The notes under the pieces: generated by a model
The model's database searches: none
What the model saw: only the letters and a program-made list of their open reading frames with translations
What the model was told of the DNA's origin: nothing
Source of the DNA: Capra hircus
Taxonomy: Eukaryota; Chordata; Mammalia; Artiodactyla; Bovidae
Assembly (NCBI RefSeq): GCF_001704415.2
Contig: NC_030819.1
Coordinates: 35,520,575 to 35,584,574 of the forward strand
Reading direction: 5' to 3'
DNA: 64,000 nt
Position numbers and translations under genes: made by a program
Shown here: positions 12,740-23,992 of the stretch, one piece after another
How positions within the stretch are numbered: position 1 is the stretch's first letter
Layout of the letters: each line of letters opens with the position of its first letter

Positions 12740-12927
12740 GGGGCTTCCCAGGTGGTGCAGTGGTAAAGAATCTGCCTGCCAATGCAGGGGGTACAAGAGA
12801 CTCTGGGTGGGGAAGATCCCCTAGAGAAAGAATTGGCAACCCGCTCCAGTATTCTTGCCTGGAGAATTTCACGGACGGGCTACAGCCCATGGGATCACAA
12901 AGAACTGGAAGCAACTGAGCACACACA
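12740..12927 (+). mobile_element. Bov-tA SINE
   Basis: The head gggcttcccaggtggtgcag is followed by a Bov-A body with a small internal deletion and a tail ending in an acacaca-type stretch. Confidence 0.9.
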
Positions 12928-12967
12928 GTATTCAAAATAGATACATCTGAGAAAATATGACACTAAA

Positions 12968-13490
12968 AAGTAAATGCTCCAACGCATTCCTTTTTATAGC
13001 TGAGTAATATTCCACTGTGTGTACCACAGGTGGATGGAACTGGAGCCTATTTACAGAATGAAGTAAGTCAGACAGAGAAACTCCAATACTGTTTCCATAT
13101 ATGTTAATGCATATATATGGGATTTAGAAAGACGATAACAATGATTCTATATGCAAGGCAGGAAAAGAGACAGAGATGTAAAGAACAAATTTTTGGATTC
13201 TGTGGGAGAAGGTGAGGGTGCGATGATTTGAGAAAATAGCATTGAAACACATATATTACCATATGTAGAACAGATGAACAGGGCAAGTTCGATGCATGAA
13301 GCAAGGCACTCAAAGTCGGTGCTCTGGGAGGATGGGGAAGGAGGTGGGAGTGGAGTTCAGGATGAGGGGACACATGTACACCGTGGCCAATTCATGTTGA
13401 TGTATGGCAAAAACCATCACAATGTTGTAAATATCCTCCAATTAAAATAAATTCTAAAAACTAAAAAAAAATTTTTTTAAGTAAATGCTC
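12968..13490 (+). mobile_element. 5'-truncated ruminant L1 with target duplication
   Basis: The 3' end of a ruminant L1 (gctgagtaatattccactgt, then gtacaccgtggccaattcat-type text, A-rich tail) at 12980-13478. It is flanked by aagtaaatgctc at 12968-12979 and 13479-13490. Confidence 0.9.
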
Positions 13491-13512
13491 TGCCTTAGGA
13501 TGTAGTTTATTT

Positions 13513-13880
13513 TTTAAAATGAAGATGGCAATGACGACCCTGTATGCAAGACAGGGAAAGAGACACAGATGTGTATAATGGACTTTTGGACTCAGAGGGA
13601 GAGGGAGAGGGTGGGATGATTTGGGAGAATGACATTCTAACATGTATACTATCATGTAAGAATTGAATCGCCAGTCTATGTCTGATGCAGGATACAGCAT
13701 GCTTGGAGCTGGTGCATGGGGATGACCCAGAGAGATGTTATGGGGAGGGAGGTGGGAGGGGGGTTCATGTTTGGGAACGCATGTAAGAATTAAAGATTTT
13801 AAAATTTAAAAAAATAAAAAATTAAATAAAATCAATGGTAATGTTAACAATAAAATAAATAAATAAATAAAATAAAATGT
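13513..13880 (+). mobile_element. Second ruminant L1 3' end
   Basis: gaagatggcaatgacgaccc, a gagggagagggagagggtgg block and the bovine-L1 type gcttggagctggtgcatggg end, followed by an A/AAAT-rich tail. It lies directly after the first L1 insertion in the same direction. Confidence 0.85.
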
Positions 13881-14059
13881 GTCAGCTCTCCTTTCACTGA
13901 ATTTGAAATTTAAACAGTTCTGCATTGTTGCTGTATTTTAAGTATTAAGTGTCTACTGAATCTAAAACACTTTACATATCTAATATCTCTAACAGAAACC
14001 TCCGCACAAATTCACCAGTGTTTTGCACTGGAGAACAGACCAAGGGAACGCACGTTTAC

Positions 14060-14486
14060 CGTATACGATCTCGGGAGTGATGAGATTCCCCTTGACTGAG
14101 AGCCAAAAGGTCTCGGTGTGACCACAGAGGTTAACCTGGCCGCATCGGTTTTCTGGTAACTTCTGGGGAGAGTTGCTGAAACTCGAGTCAACTCCATCTG
14201 TGTATTCAGTGAATGCTGAGATGACAAAGAGGCTGGGCGCTGTTCTTCCACAGGGCTTCTAGAAGGAAACCGAACTTCAGCTGTGACCTCCCTTTTTGCA
14301 AAAGTTGTAGAATCCTGCTTAGGAATTTCTGTCGGATAAGCCGTTCCTTTCTCCTCTGCTCTCTCACTCTGGGAATAGGCTTCTGGCATAGGCAGCACAG
14401 GGGGAAGCTTTTCTTCATTCAATCCATCATCAAAAGAATACAGCCTCCTTCTCGATGCAACTGTAGACATCTGATTTTGGGATTCC
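14060..14486 (-). CDS. LMO7: LMO7 exon: Ser/Thr-rich region
   Basis: The exon is 427 nt: one base completing Arg, then 142 codons in phase to the donor ACG|gtaaac. It includes ESQNQMSTVASRRRLYSFDD, EEKGTAYPTEIPKQDSTTFA, TRVSATLPRSYQKTD and TSVVTPRPFGSQSRGISS followed by LPRSYT. SRRRxYSFDD and the two LPRSY blocks are characteristic of LMO7; S/T in basic context (RRRLYS, LPRSY) suggests phosphorylation or 14-3-3 docking, which is inference. The acceptor is gctaag (AAG type). Likely disordered between the coil and PDZ. The sequence is somewhat diverged from human in the middle but fully open. Confidence 0.96.
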
Positions 14487-15762
14487 CTTAGCAGAAACAC
14501 CATAACCACAAAATTATGCTTTTGACACCCAGAGGTGGAGAGACATGTTATTTTGGTCATAACATAAAAAAAGGATAGGAATAAAAAGATGGCTGACTTA
14601 GTATAATAATGTAATAAACAGAATGTGAGAAAAAATACTCGTGAATTTTTCAACATCACACAAAGAAGGATTAAGAGCTTGATTTTTTTTTTTTCCCCTT
14701 AAAGAGGCTAAGAAAAATCTCTGAAGTATTTGCAATTGTAAAAGGATTTTCACAGGAAAATAAGAAAATTTTAAATAAGAGATTATTCAAAGTTCCATAA
14801 CACACTTTAAAGATAACTGACAACCATTTTGAACCCTCCAAAGATGCAGATTTCTTAACAGAGTTGAGAGAGTTCCTGTATACAATTTACAATAGTTTTG
14901 TAAAACTAGAAGGCCACAAAAGATTCAGACTTTCAATAAGATCAAGTTAGAAATCAAGCTGATTTCATACAGCTTGGTAGAATCTGCATGGACAGTTATG
15001 GCAGATTAAAAGTCACCATTTCTATTTTCAGAGAAATTGATGAAACAGTCTCTTGGCTATTATTCAGTAAGGAGTACATCCCAAGCCAACTGCATTGCAT
15101 TCAAGTGAATGAAACTGTGTTTACCATTGTCTTCTAGGGACAAAGGAGCTTTGTTTAATTCTACCTGACAGCACCTTTCCTTTTTGACATCCTCCTTAAA
15201 GCATATTTGCCTTCTCCCTGACCCATAAATATCTCAAGGTTTCATGGAGCAACTGCTCCACAGGCAAGTTTAACTGGACCTTTATCCTGTTATGTTGCAA
15301 AGCAAAAGATAAACCCCTACAGTGATGTTTATGTAGTCTTCCTTTAAAAATACAATTTTAATTGCACCATGCCAACATGAAAAAGAACTTTGTTACATTT
15401 TACACAATTTAGTTAAGAATGAGAGCCATTTTTTTAACCATTCCATTCTTAAATTTACTTTAAAAGGAGGAAAAAGTTGTTTATTTTTGCAAAGATAGCC
15501 AACATCAGCCAATTCTGCATGTGAATATACAATGTATAAGGAAGGAACAAGGAATGCCACTTTTAAGTACACCTTTCTTTCATTAATTCAAATCACTACT
15601 TATTACAGCAGTACTTTGCTTTTTCACTGCAGAGCAAAACGCTCAAAGGTTTATGCATATTTGATGACAGTCTAATACTGGTGCATAAGTACAGCTCACA
15701 ACACTTACACAAAATATCTAACACTGGTTTCCCCAACCCTGAGATGCATTTGGTCTCATTAC
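14487..15762 (-). other. LMO7: LMO7 intron, repeat-poor
   Basis: This 1.28-kb intron between the coil and Ser/Thr-rich exons has no repeat I recognise, only a T-run near 14683. Nothing else noted. Confidence 0.75.
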
Positions 15763-15905
15763 CTGTCCTGCAGCATTTCGTTAAATGTCTTAGATCTTCT
15801 CTCCGACTTCTCAAGAGCCTGCTTCTCAATCTCCTCCCTCTCCTCCTTTTTCTTCTGCAGATCCGAAGTGTAGCTTTTCCGACGATCTTTCCATTTTGCA
15901 AGGTC
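15763..15905 (-). CDS. LMO7: LMO7 exon: charged coiled coil
   Basis: The exon is 143 nt: 47 codons from phase 0, then AG of Arg. It reads DLAKWKDRRKSYTSDLQKKK, EEREEIEKQALEKSERRSK, TFNEMLQD. It is an almost uninterrupted run of charged residues in heptad-like spacing, the core of the family coil; LIMCH1 has the corresponding DLARWKSRRRSVSQDL sequence, by memory. The acceptor is ctctgtcag and the donor GACAG|gtaatg is moderate. The overlapping open frames on both strands here are shadows made by the purine-rich coding strand. Confidence 0.96.
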
Positions 15906-16589
15906 CTGACAGAGAAAAATCACGTCAGCCTAGGCACACCTGAATTTCTACACACCCTTTCCAGCAGTGAGCGCGCGCCAGAGGATTCCATTATGTCGCT
16001 AAAACTATTCACTCCAACTTGATGCCAAGGTGCCCTAATTTTGCTTTTTATAGCCAGTGTTTCTGTACTGAGCCTTTATCTCATGCTTCTGTCTGAAAAC
16101 CCTGACCTAATAAGATAGACCCCATTTTTGTTTTCCCAGGTAGTGCCTGCCTTGTTGCCCATTTCACAAAGAATGCTAAACGCTTGTAATTAGATGCCAG
16201 GTCAGAAAGGTCGGGAACTGTTGCAAATTTATTTTCATCTCACTGCAATCATCTTGTTCTTACGTGAAATGACATGTTTCATTAGTCAAACTAGAACAGA
16301 AACATGACTGTAACATGGCTAAGTATAGAGACACACATTAAAAAAATACAGAGGTCGGTCCCTACTTGGAGGCAACAGGGCCACAAACACACAGAGGAAT
16401 AAAATGTGCTTCCTCTAGAGGAACTCTCAGTCCAGAAGGGAAAGACAGACAGGTAAATAAAGTTCAACAATGAACGTGAAGAGGTTGCATGAGAGAGTCA
16501 GGGGTGTATGGAGAGAGTGGTCAATTCTAACCTGGGAAGGGAGGGCCAGGTGTGGAAAGGCTTTAACGGGGAAGCCAGACAGAGGATGA

Positions 16590-16725
16590 TATGGCTGGAT
16601 GGCATCACTGACTCAAAAGACATGAGTTTGAGCAAACTCTAGGAGATACTGAAGAACAGGGAAGCCTGGTGTGCTGCAGTCTATGGGGTCACAAAGAGTC
16701 GGACACAACAGAGCAATTGAACAAT
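16590..16725 (+). mobile_element. BovB LINE 3' fragment
   Basis: ggatggcatcactgactca, gacatgagtttgagcaaact and the gtcacaaagagtcggacaca end are the extreme 3' part of BovB. Confidence 0.9.
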
Positions 16726-17549
16726 AAAGACTCAAGAATATGATTTCGAAGCAGTTCAACTCCCCGTGAGAACAGGGCAATAAGGAAGATCACACAGGAA
16801 GCAGTGGCCGTATTTTCCCATACATCCAATCCAGGACGCATCCTGGGAGTGACCCCCAGGACACTCAACCTGATTCATCTTTAAAATTAGTCCCGGCGGC
16901 CTAAGCTGGTTCTGACGTTCAGGGGGTTAGGACAGTTGGGTTAGCACCAACTTCACTGTGCCACCCAGAGAAGTCCCACGCTGAGAACTGCTAGCGGTAC
17001 TGCAGCCTTATGCAAAGTTCCAGACTTAAAAAAAAAAAAAACCTCACCGCCCAGGCACATAAAATAGGTTTGGTTTACACCCTTTGGGAGCAGGCAGGGC
17101 CATTCCTGCTTAAAAAAAAAAAAAAAAAAAAAAAAGCCTGAAATCAATATGAACTATTTCCAGAAAGAACAAAAGCAGTGCACATCGGTCCTGAAGGACT
17201 GAAGCAGAACTAGCATGAATTTTCATCTGACTTAACCTAAGGGATAACCTCTCCATATCGCTCACTTTCATCTCCAGTTAACATGTATTTTGGCAAACTG
17301 CCACTGAATTTCTGTTTCTTGACAATGACATTGAGATCCCAAATAAAAGAAGTGGAATTTAGAAACATAGCTAAGGCAGGGGTTTCATCTTTGTTACTTA
17401 ATATTTAATTCCTTTGAAAATTAAGATTTACTATCTCTGACCCTTCTGTTCACACTACCACTCAACCCTCTTACCATAAAGTTGTGCTCAGATTTCTTTG
17501 GGTCTGCTATATGTAATTTATCTATCGTAATTGTTTACACTCCTTTGCT

Positions 17550-17780
17550 GGGTGCTGTGCTCAGTCGCTCAGTCACGTCCGACTCTTTGTGGCCCATGGA
17601 CTGTAGCCTGCCAGGCTCCTCTACCCACAGAACTCTCCAGGAAAGAATACTGGAGTGGGGTGCCATTTCTTACTCCGTGGGATCTTCCTGACTTGGGAGA
17701 TTGAGCCCAATCTTTGTGTCTCCTGTGACTCCTTCATTGGCCGGCAAATTCTTTACCACTAGTGCCACCTAGGAAGCCCC
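17550..17780 (-). mobile_element. Bov-tA SINE
   Basis: Full reversed copy flanked by actcctttg (17541-17549) and actcctttg (17784-17792 region); first member of a three-element minus-strand cluster. Confidence 0.92.
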
Positions 17781-17806
17781 TTAGACTCCTTTGAGGGTGA
17801 ATTATG

Positions 17807-17968
17807 AAAGTGAAAATCACTCAGTCGTGTCCAACTCTGCGACCCCATGGACTGTAGCCCACCAGGCTCCTCTGACCATGGGATTCTCCAGGCAAGAATA
17901 CTGGTGTGGGACATGTCTCCTGCATTGGCAGGGAGGTTCTTTACCACCAGCGCCAGCAGGGAAGCCCA
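17807..17968 (-). mobile_element. Bov-tA SINE, internally shortened
   Basis: Reversed copy (tcactcagtcgtgtccaac to ccagcgccagcagggaag); the middle of the body is missing. Confidence 0.92.
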
Positions 17969-17998
17969 TAAATATATACAGCGTATATGTGTCAGTGA

Positions 17999-18321
17999 AA
18001 GTGAAAGTCACTCAGTCGTGTCTGACTTTTTGTGACCCCATGGACTGTAGCCCACCAGCCTCCTCTGTCCATGGAATTCTTCAGGCCAGAATCCTGGAGT
18101 ACCATGCCCTCCTCCAGGGGATCTTCCCAACCCAGGGATCAAACCCAGGTCTTCCACATTGTGAGCAGATTCTTTACCATCTGAGATACCAGGGAAGCCC
18201 AAGAATACTGGAGTGGGCAGCCTATCCCTTCTCCTAGGGGATCTTCCTGACCCAGGAATCGAACTGAGGTTTCCTGTATTGCAGGCAGATTCTTTACCAG
18301 CTGAGCTACCAAGGAAGTCCT
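17999..18321 (-). mobile_element. Bov-tA dimer
   Basis: A complete reversed Bov-tA (17999-18199) continues into a second reversed body and tRNA head (18200-18321), read as one dimeric element. Confidence 0.9.
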
Positions 18322-18961
18322 ACACTCCTTTGGCCTGTAACAATTGACCCTTTTAAAAAAGGCACAGCTCTCTTCTGCCAGGGACAAAACTAAAGATTAA
18401 ATCTTTATCCAAACAGACATCTGGATATACATCAGCTCTGTGAAAACATCTTATTTTGATTCACATTCAATAACTCCTTTTTTAACCAAAATAGTACTGA
18501 ATTATCATTCACATTTTTCCCCAAACCTTCTCTATTAACTCTAAGAACACTTTCATCTCTCCCTGCTGATCCCCAGTCTCTGTGCTCGTCCCCTGCTCCC
18601 CCTAAACCATAAGCAAAGTCTTCCCTTTCGTGAGCATCACTGACAGTCATACCCCAAATGCAACCACCAGAGCAAGTAAACAAGACCTACACTGCAATGA
18701 AGCAGCTTCTCATTTTTGAGAACCCACAGAAAATATCAGAAGATAAGGAGCTTCTGTGTTTCACAATGGCCTTTAAGATACAACAAATGGAGCAGAAGGG
18801 TTTAAAACTCTTTTTTAAAGGGAGTTTGCTCATATTTTCTATGGAACTGTAATCCGCCATCAAGAAAAATTGTCCCTTGAGTATACTGACTGTCTTCTTG
18901 GAGAAGAAAAAAGAGTCCAATAAACATATCCTCCCCATCTCCCAATAAGCAGCATACTCAC

Positions 18962-19079
18962 ATCCTGCCATTTCTGGTCCTGTTCTTTTAACTGGGACTT
19001 GATTCTCTGCATCTCCTCGTAACGTAGCTGACGCAAGCTCTGAATATCCTCTGCGCTGACATCACTCAAGGACTTACTC
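18962..19079 (-). CDS. LMO7: LMO7 exon: start of coiled coil
   Basis: The exon is 118 nt: one base completing Gly, then 39 codons: SKSLSDVSAEDIQSLRQLRY, EEMQRIKSQLKEQ, DQKWQD. It is Glu/Lys/Gln-rich and predicted helical, and begins the DUF4757-type coil shared by LMO7 and LIMCH1 (LIMCH1 has a matching EDDKWQDDLARWKSRR). The acceptor is tttttgtcgtag and the donor CAGGAT|gtgagt is strong. The following exon starts with a second Asp of the QDD pair, so the junction falls inside the best conserved motif. Confidence 0.96.
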
Positions 19080-19593
19080 CTACGACAAAAATACTCATAG
19101 TAACCAAGGTTCATGGGACCGGATTCAAGGTTAAAACTGGAAGGTTGGGCTTATATTTGGAAATTCCATCTACAGTTCTGTGGTACTACCTAGATGCTTT
19201 CATGATATCACAGAAATAGCACTACAGAGATAAATGGTGTTTTTCCAAAAAGCAGAAACAAGAGCCTAGCACTCCAGCCAAATGTGAATTCTTTCACAGA
19301 ATGGCTAAATGAACCCTGAACCATGCTGAAAAAAATAATCTGACGTTCATATTTAGGGGAGTCGATGCAGAAAAAGATTACATTAGAGAAAAAAAATTAT
19401 TAGTCCCTAGAATCACCTGTTCTTATCTCCTCCAGAGATAATCTCTTAAGGTTTGGCTGCCTTTTCTGAGTACTTATTAAATTATTTAAAGATTACCTGA
19501 TATTTTCTCCTCAAGTTCAATGCCATGAAGACATGTGCTGCTGCGGCTGCTTCCCAAGGGTTCTATAAAGACCTGCCCCACCACTGCACCGTG

Positions 19594-19612
19594 CCCGGTC
19601 TCAAAGACCGGG
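19594..19612. other. Perfect 8-bp inverted repeat
   Basis: cccggtct-caa-agaccggg: a GC-rich stem with a 3-base loop in an AT-rich intron. No T-run follows and no function is implied. Confidence 0.85.
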
Positions 19613-20641
19613 TGGTTTCCAACAGCCCGTTACTATATAACTTTTATTATAATCCTCTTTGGTATTAAGGCAGTTTTTGTTTTGTCCACGTGTGACTGCT
19701 GCCATGAGGATGTAATGTGGATTAGGTCTCAAAGAGCTCAAACTAGAGTACTTTGTTTGAGTAGAGTGGGGTGTTGCCCAGGAATGTGTGCTATACACAC
19801 ATCAAAGGAGGGGGAACTAAGGCAGACCTCCTGGAAAGAGAGGTCAGATCTGCATACTAAGGAGTGAAGAGACACGAAGCCTTTGAGTGTGAGGTACCCA
19901 AAATGTTCTTTCCTACCATTTCTGCTTTTATTTCATTGTAACTGACTCCCCTTTTAGTTGTTTAAATAGCTTTGCATCTTTCTTGGGCCTCTAAATTTGC
20001 CTTCCCCAAGATTTTGCCATCACCACACTTTTTTAATAATACACTTGCCCAGCTAGCTCAGGAATTCAATAACGATCTCTATGCCAGTGACTCCCAAATC
20101 CATAGCCTAGGACCAGTCTCTCTGAATCAATCCCAAATGCTTGTTAAATAAACATCTCTGCATGGATGTCCCCTAGGAATCTTCACTGTAAAAGGATCAA
20201 TAGGAACAGTATCTAGAAAGAATTTTGTTAAGTGATAAGTCATATGACTATAAACACATGGTTATTTGGCTACATGATATAGCCAAAAATTTTGTCTCCA
20301 AACCTGCGTTTCCTCTTGTTAATAGTGTTACTTGCCCTCCAGTCATTCACATTTAAAATCAGAGAGCCATTTTTCACCTTTGTCTCTCCCTTCTTTAAAT
20401 GTTCAATTAGTTACCAGGTCCTCTTACTCAGTGTCTTTTTGTTTCCATTTCTGTTGCCAATACCCTAGATCAGAGCACAATCAACTCTTACTCAGACTTT
20501 TAAAAAAGCTTCTTAAATTATCACTCAGCCTCCAGATGCAGTGAAGGTCTTTCCTGAACTCTCCCCTTCAACTTAAAAGCCCTTTCAACGGTATATATTC
20601 CTTTTTAAATGCCACTCATTCTTCAGGATCCCTGTGAGACT

Positions 20642-20857
20642 ATAGTCTGGTTGTGTGTGTCTGTGCGTGCTCAGCTGATCCAGCTCTTTGCACTTCCATG
20701 GACTGTAGCCCACCAGGCTCCTCTGTCCACAGGATTCTCCAGGCCAGAATCCTGGAGTGGGTTGCCATTCCCTTCTCCAGGAGATCTTCCCATCTCAGGG
20801 ATCAAACCTGGGATTCCAGCATTGCCGGCAGATTTTTTTTTTACCATAGTCTGGTTG
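20642..20857 (-). mobile_element. Bov-tA SINE with 12-bp target duplication
   Basis: A reversed element at 20654-20845 between two copies of atagtctggttg (20642-20653 and 20846-20857). Part of the tRNA head is replaced by a T-run. Confidence 0.93.
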
Positions 20858-20859
20858 GA

Positions 20860-21236
20860 TGTATGCAACTATTCATTCTCTGCCTGGAAGTCTAATGGGC
20901 AACTCAGACTTCACTGAACAGACCAAGACCACGACTGCTTATCCTACAATCCACGTTCATCCCATAATCCATTCATCTCCCATCTTCCTCATTTCAATAA
21001 AAGCCAACTCCATCCTTCCAGTACACAGGCCAGAAATCTTGGAGCCTTCCCAGATTCCTTCTTCTCTCACATGTAACTGATCCCATTGGGAAATTCTGCC
21101 CCTCTACCTTCTAAATATATCTAGGGGGTAACCACTTCTCACCACCTCCATCTTCACTACCCTGATCCAAATCATCCTATCTCCTGCCTGGATTATTAGA
21201 ATCATCAGCCCCCTTGCTTCCACCAGGGTGTATTCT
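20860..21236 (+). mobile_element. L2 LINE fragment
   Basis: Diverged L2 (ggccagaaatcttggagcc, cctgatccaaatcatcc, gcccccttgcttccaccagg), interrupted at its end by the next SINE. Confidence 0.65.
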
Positions 21237-21239
21237 CAA

Positions 21240-21389
21240 CACAGCTCCTCTGTCCATGGGATTCTCCAGGCAAGAATACTGGAGTGGGTTGCCATTCCCT
21301 CCTCCAGGGGATCTTCTCGACTTAGGGATCGAACCTGCATCTTCTGCGTGGCAGGTGGATTCTTTATCACTGAGTCACCAGGGAAGCCC
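21240..21389 (-). mobile_element. Truncated Bov-tA SINE
   Basis: Reversed copy lacking the usual tcgtgtccgactc start; begins at ctcctctgtccatggga and ends agtcaccagggaagccc. Confidence 0.92.
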
Positions 21390-21765
21390 ACTTAACGGGG
21401 TATGACTATATAAAAACCTGATTTGAGACTATAAATTCACTTAAGTTGTAACTGCAAAGAATCAGGCTATATGAACTAATACAAGACAAGACACTAAAAA
21501 GATTTTTTTCAGCTCTAAGATATGAGGGGAATCTGGATGCCCAACACATGAGGTTACAGAAATTCCAGAACAAAATTGGAAACATCAGTATTTTAAGTAA
21601 TATTTTGGTGGGAGGAAGGCCGACCAGTCTCAGCAGGTCCAGACCCTTTCAGTCCTCACCCTCCTTCACTGGGAAACTTTAACATGTGTCTTTTCAGAAA
21701 ACACCGTCATTATGGGGTAGAGGCTCATCACCCTCCTGGGGAGCCCACAGCACAGCCTGGCACAT

Positions 21766-21970
21766 AGAAAGTGTTAGGTCCTCAGTTGTGTCTGATTCTC
21801 TGCCATCCCATCAACTGTAGCCCGCAAGACTCCTCTGTCCACGGCATTTTCCAGGCAAAAATACTGGCGTGGGTTGCCATTTCCCTCTCCAGGGAATCTT
21901 CTTGACCCAGAGATGAAACCTTCCTGCATTGCAGGCAGATTCTTTACCATCTGAGCCACCAGGAAAGCCC
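21766..21970 (-). mobile_element. Bov-tA SINE
   Basis: Full reversed copy ending in ctgagccaccaggaaagccc. Confidence 0.92.
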
Positions 21971-22499
21971 TCAGTGGTCCCCTATATAAATAAACGAGCC
22001 AAACATTGGCCGGAGTAGACAGGTCCCTGTGGAAGGCAGGAATGTGAGCCCCCTGTGTTCCCTGGGATCAAGTTACCTCAAGAAAGCCTGGCACATTCCA
22101 AACAGGCTGTGGCAGGCACCAGAATGAGACAGGAAGTGAGACCCAGCAGAGGGATCTAATTTTCACCACTTCCTCTCCCCCCACCCCTACCACCCTCTGA
22201 ACATCATTTAACTCTTCTCCATCTCAGTTCCTCATCTGGCTAAACCAGGAAGGAGTTGCTGGGAAAAACGGGTCAGTTTATGTTGATGGCATTTCAAAAA
22301 CCCATCTGGTGCTACACACCAACTGTTCTTATTAAGGCAAATATGATCATGAAAGATCTACTGAAAACTGACTCCCAAAGCAGTTTCCAATTAGAGAGGT
22401 CACCCCAGGCCCCACTGATAAAATCGAGAACGTTTTGAGTGTAGAAGCCTTTCAGCCAGATCATGAAGAATTCTTTCCTTCCTTATCAGAGTTAACAGC

Positions 22500-22630
22500 A
22501 TAATAGCAAACTTCTGAGGGCTTACTATGTGCCAACAAGACTGCCCAGCAGTCTCCATCGATCACCTCATTATACAAAGCCCTAGTCTGATTTTACCAAC
22601 TCAGGAGCTGAAGATCCTTGGGAAAACTAC
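22500..22630 (+). mobile_element. MIR SINE fragment
   Basis: gcttactatgtgccaacaag, then cctcattatacaaagccct; typical MIR 3' part, diverged. Confidence 0.6.
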
Positions 22631-23349
22631 AAAGTCTATTTCTCTTTCTCCACGTCTCTAAAATGCAACCTAATACATACCTGACTACCTCCCCAAAATA
22701 AGTCCCATGGATATTCCCAGGAAGATTGTTTGGGAAAACTATAAAGGACTACACAGCCCTAGTATGTTTTGTATCAGTAGAATGAATTATTATTCACTGG
22801 CAAATCACAATTCTCTTGCAATTCATTTACCTCTGTATTTCCTTATTTGGAAAGACTCTGATTTAGAACTGCATTTGGACTTCTTCCAAAAAATACAGGT
22901 CTAACATGCTGCATTTTCAGGTGAATAATTTTTTTTTTTTTTAAATAGCATAGGGTGAAGAGAGAAAGAAGGGGAAGTTTACAAAAAAGGGGAGTAGATT
23001 ATAAAACAAAGTCACTGAACCTCACTCTTTTTTCTCACAATGCTGGGACTAGTGTTACAATGAGCATTTTTCTAAAGAAGTCTCAGGAAATTTACAGATG
23101 AATATCTAAGTACTAAGGGATCAAAAAGGACTGACATATAGCAAAAGTTCCTAAATATAAAATCACTGATAATCTTATATGGCAAACAGCAATTCCATGA
23201 TACTTAGTTTTGGGTCCTCCACTTTCAAGCAAAGATATGAATATATCTATTTATGCACCTCTAAATATATTTCCATTAACTGTTGCAGGAATTCTCTGAA
23301 CACAAATCAATAGTAAAACCTGGGAAAGAGACTTTAGAATTATCATAAA

Positions 23350-23500
23350 TTATACTGATAAGACAGGAGCAGGAAATGGCAACCCACTCCAGTATTCTTG
23401 CCTAGAGAATCCCATGGACGGAGGAACCTGGTGGGCTACAGTCCATGGGGTCACAAAGAGTCGGACACGACTGAGCGACTTAACTTATACTGATAAGACA
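23350..23500 (+). mobile_element. Bov-A monomer with 16-bp target duplication
   Basis: A 119-bp Bov-A unit (23366-23484) without tRNA head. Flanks carry ttatactgataagaca at 23350-23365 and 23485-23500, perfectly matched, suggesting a fairly recent insertion. Confidence 0.95.
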
Positions 23501-23557
23501 ACATACAAGACTTTTCCTTTATAGGTGTAGAGTCTATTATCAATGTTTCTCTACAGC

Positions 23558-23742
23558 AGCACTACTGACATTTTGGGGCAGAAAATTATTTATCGTAGGG
23601 GGCAATCTTGTGTATTGTAGAACATACAGCAGTGTATCAGTAGCAACCTTGCCCCAACCCATCCCATGTGACAATCAAAAATGCCTGCAAACATTGCTGA
23701 ATGTCTCCTGGTGGCAAAATCTTCAGAAAGTAACTCACATTA
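23558..23742 (-). mobile_element. MER20 DNA transposon
   Basis: gcactactgacattttgggg, then gtgtattgtagaacatacag, gacaatcaaaaatgcc and tgtctcctggtggcaaaat follow MER20 in order. Confidence 0.85.
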
Positions 23743-23780
23743 ACTAGGTTTTTCCTTCCTGTTTGTTGTCTTAAGCGCCT

Positions 23781-23992
23781 TTATTGCTGTTTAGCTGCTC
23801 AGTTGTGTCTGACTCTCTGCAACCCCAGGGACTGTAGCCCACCAGGCTTCTCTGTCCATGGGATTTCCCAGGCAAGAATACTGGAGCGGGCTGCCATGTC
23901 CTTCTCCAGGGGATCTGCCCAACGCAGGGGTCGAACCCAGGTCCCCTGCATTGCGGACAGATTCTTTCACTGCTGAGCCATCAGGGAAGTCC
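23781..23992 (-). mobile_element. Bov-tA SINE
   Basis: Full reversed copy from ttgctgtttagctgctcag to gagccatcagggaagtcc. Confidence 0.93.

Larger units (their letters stand above)
11386..14059 (-). other. LMO7: LMO7 intron
   Basis: AT-rich unique sequence at 11386-12740, then a Bov-tA SINE and two L1 3' ends (listed separately). No exon-like open stretch with splice sites was seen. Confidence 0.8.
15906..18961 (-). other. LMO7: LMO7 intron rich in SINEs
   Basis: Contains a BovB 3' end (16590-16725), two A-runs (17028-17042 and 17113-17135) and a serial minus-strand SINE cluster (17550-18321). 18322-18961 is unique-looking with no exon seen. Confidence 0.8.

Noticed and set aside
15596..16022. 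Arg-rich minus frame and Leu-rich plus frame overlapping 15763-15905
   Set aside because: Out-of-frame readings of the charged coiled-coil exon.
17028..17135. Two A-runs that might mark a processed pseudogene
   Set aside because: The 60-70 bp between and before them shows no gene-like frame or flanking duplication.
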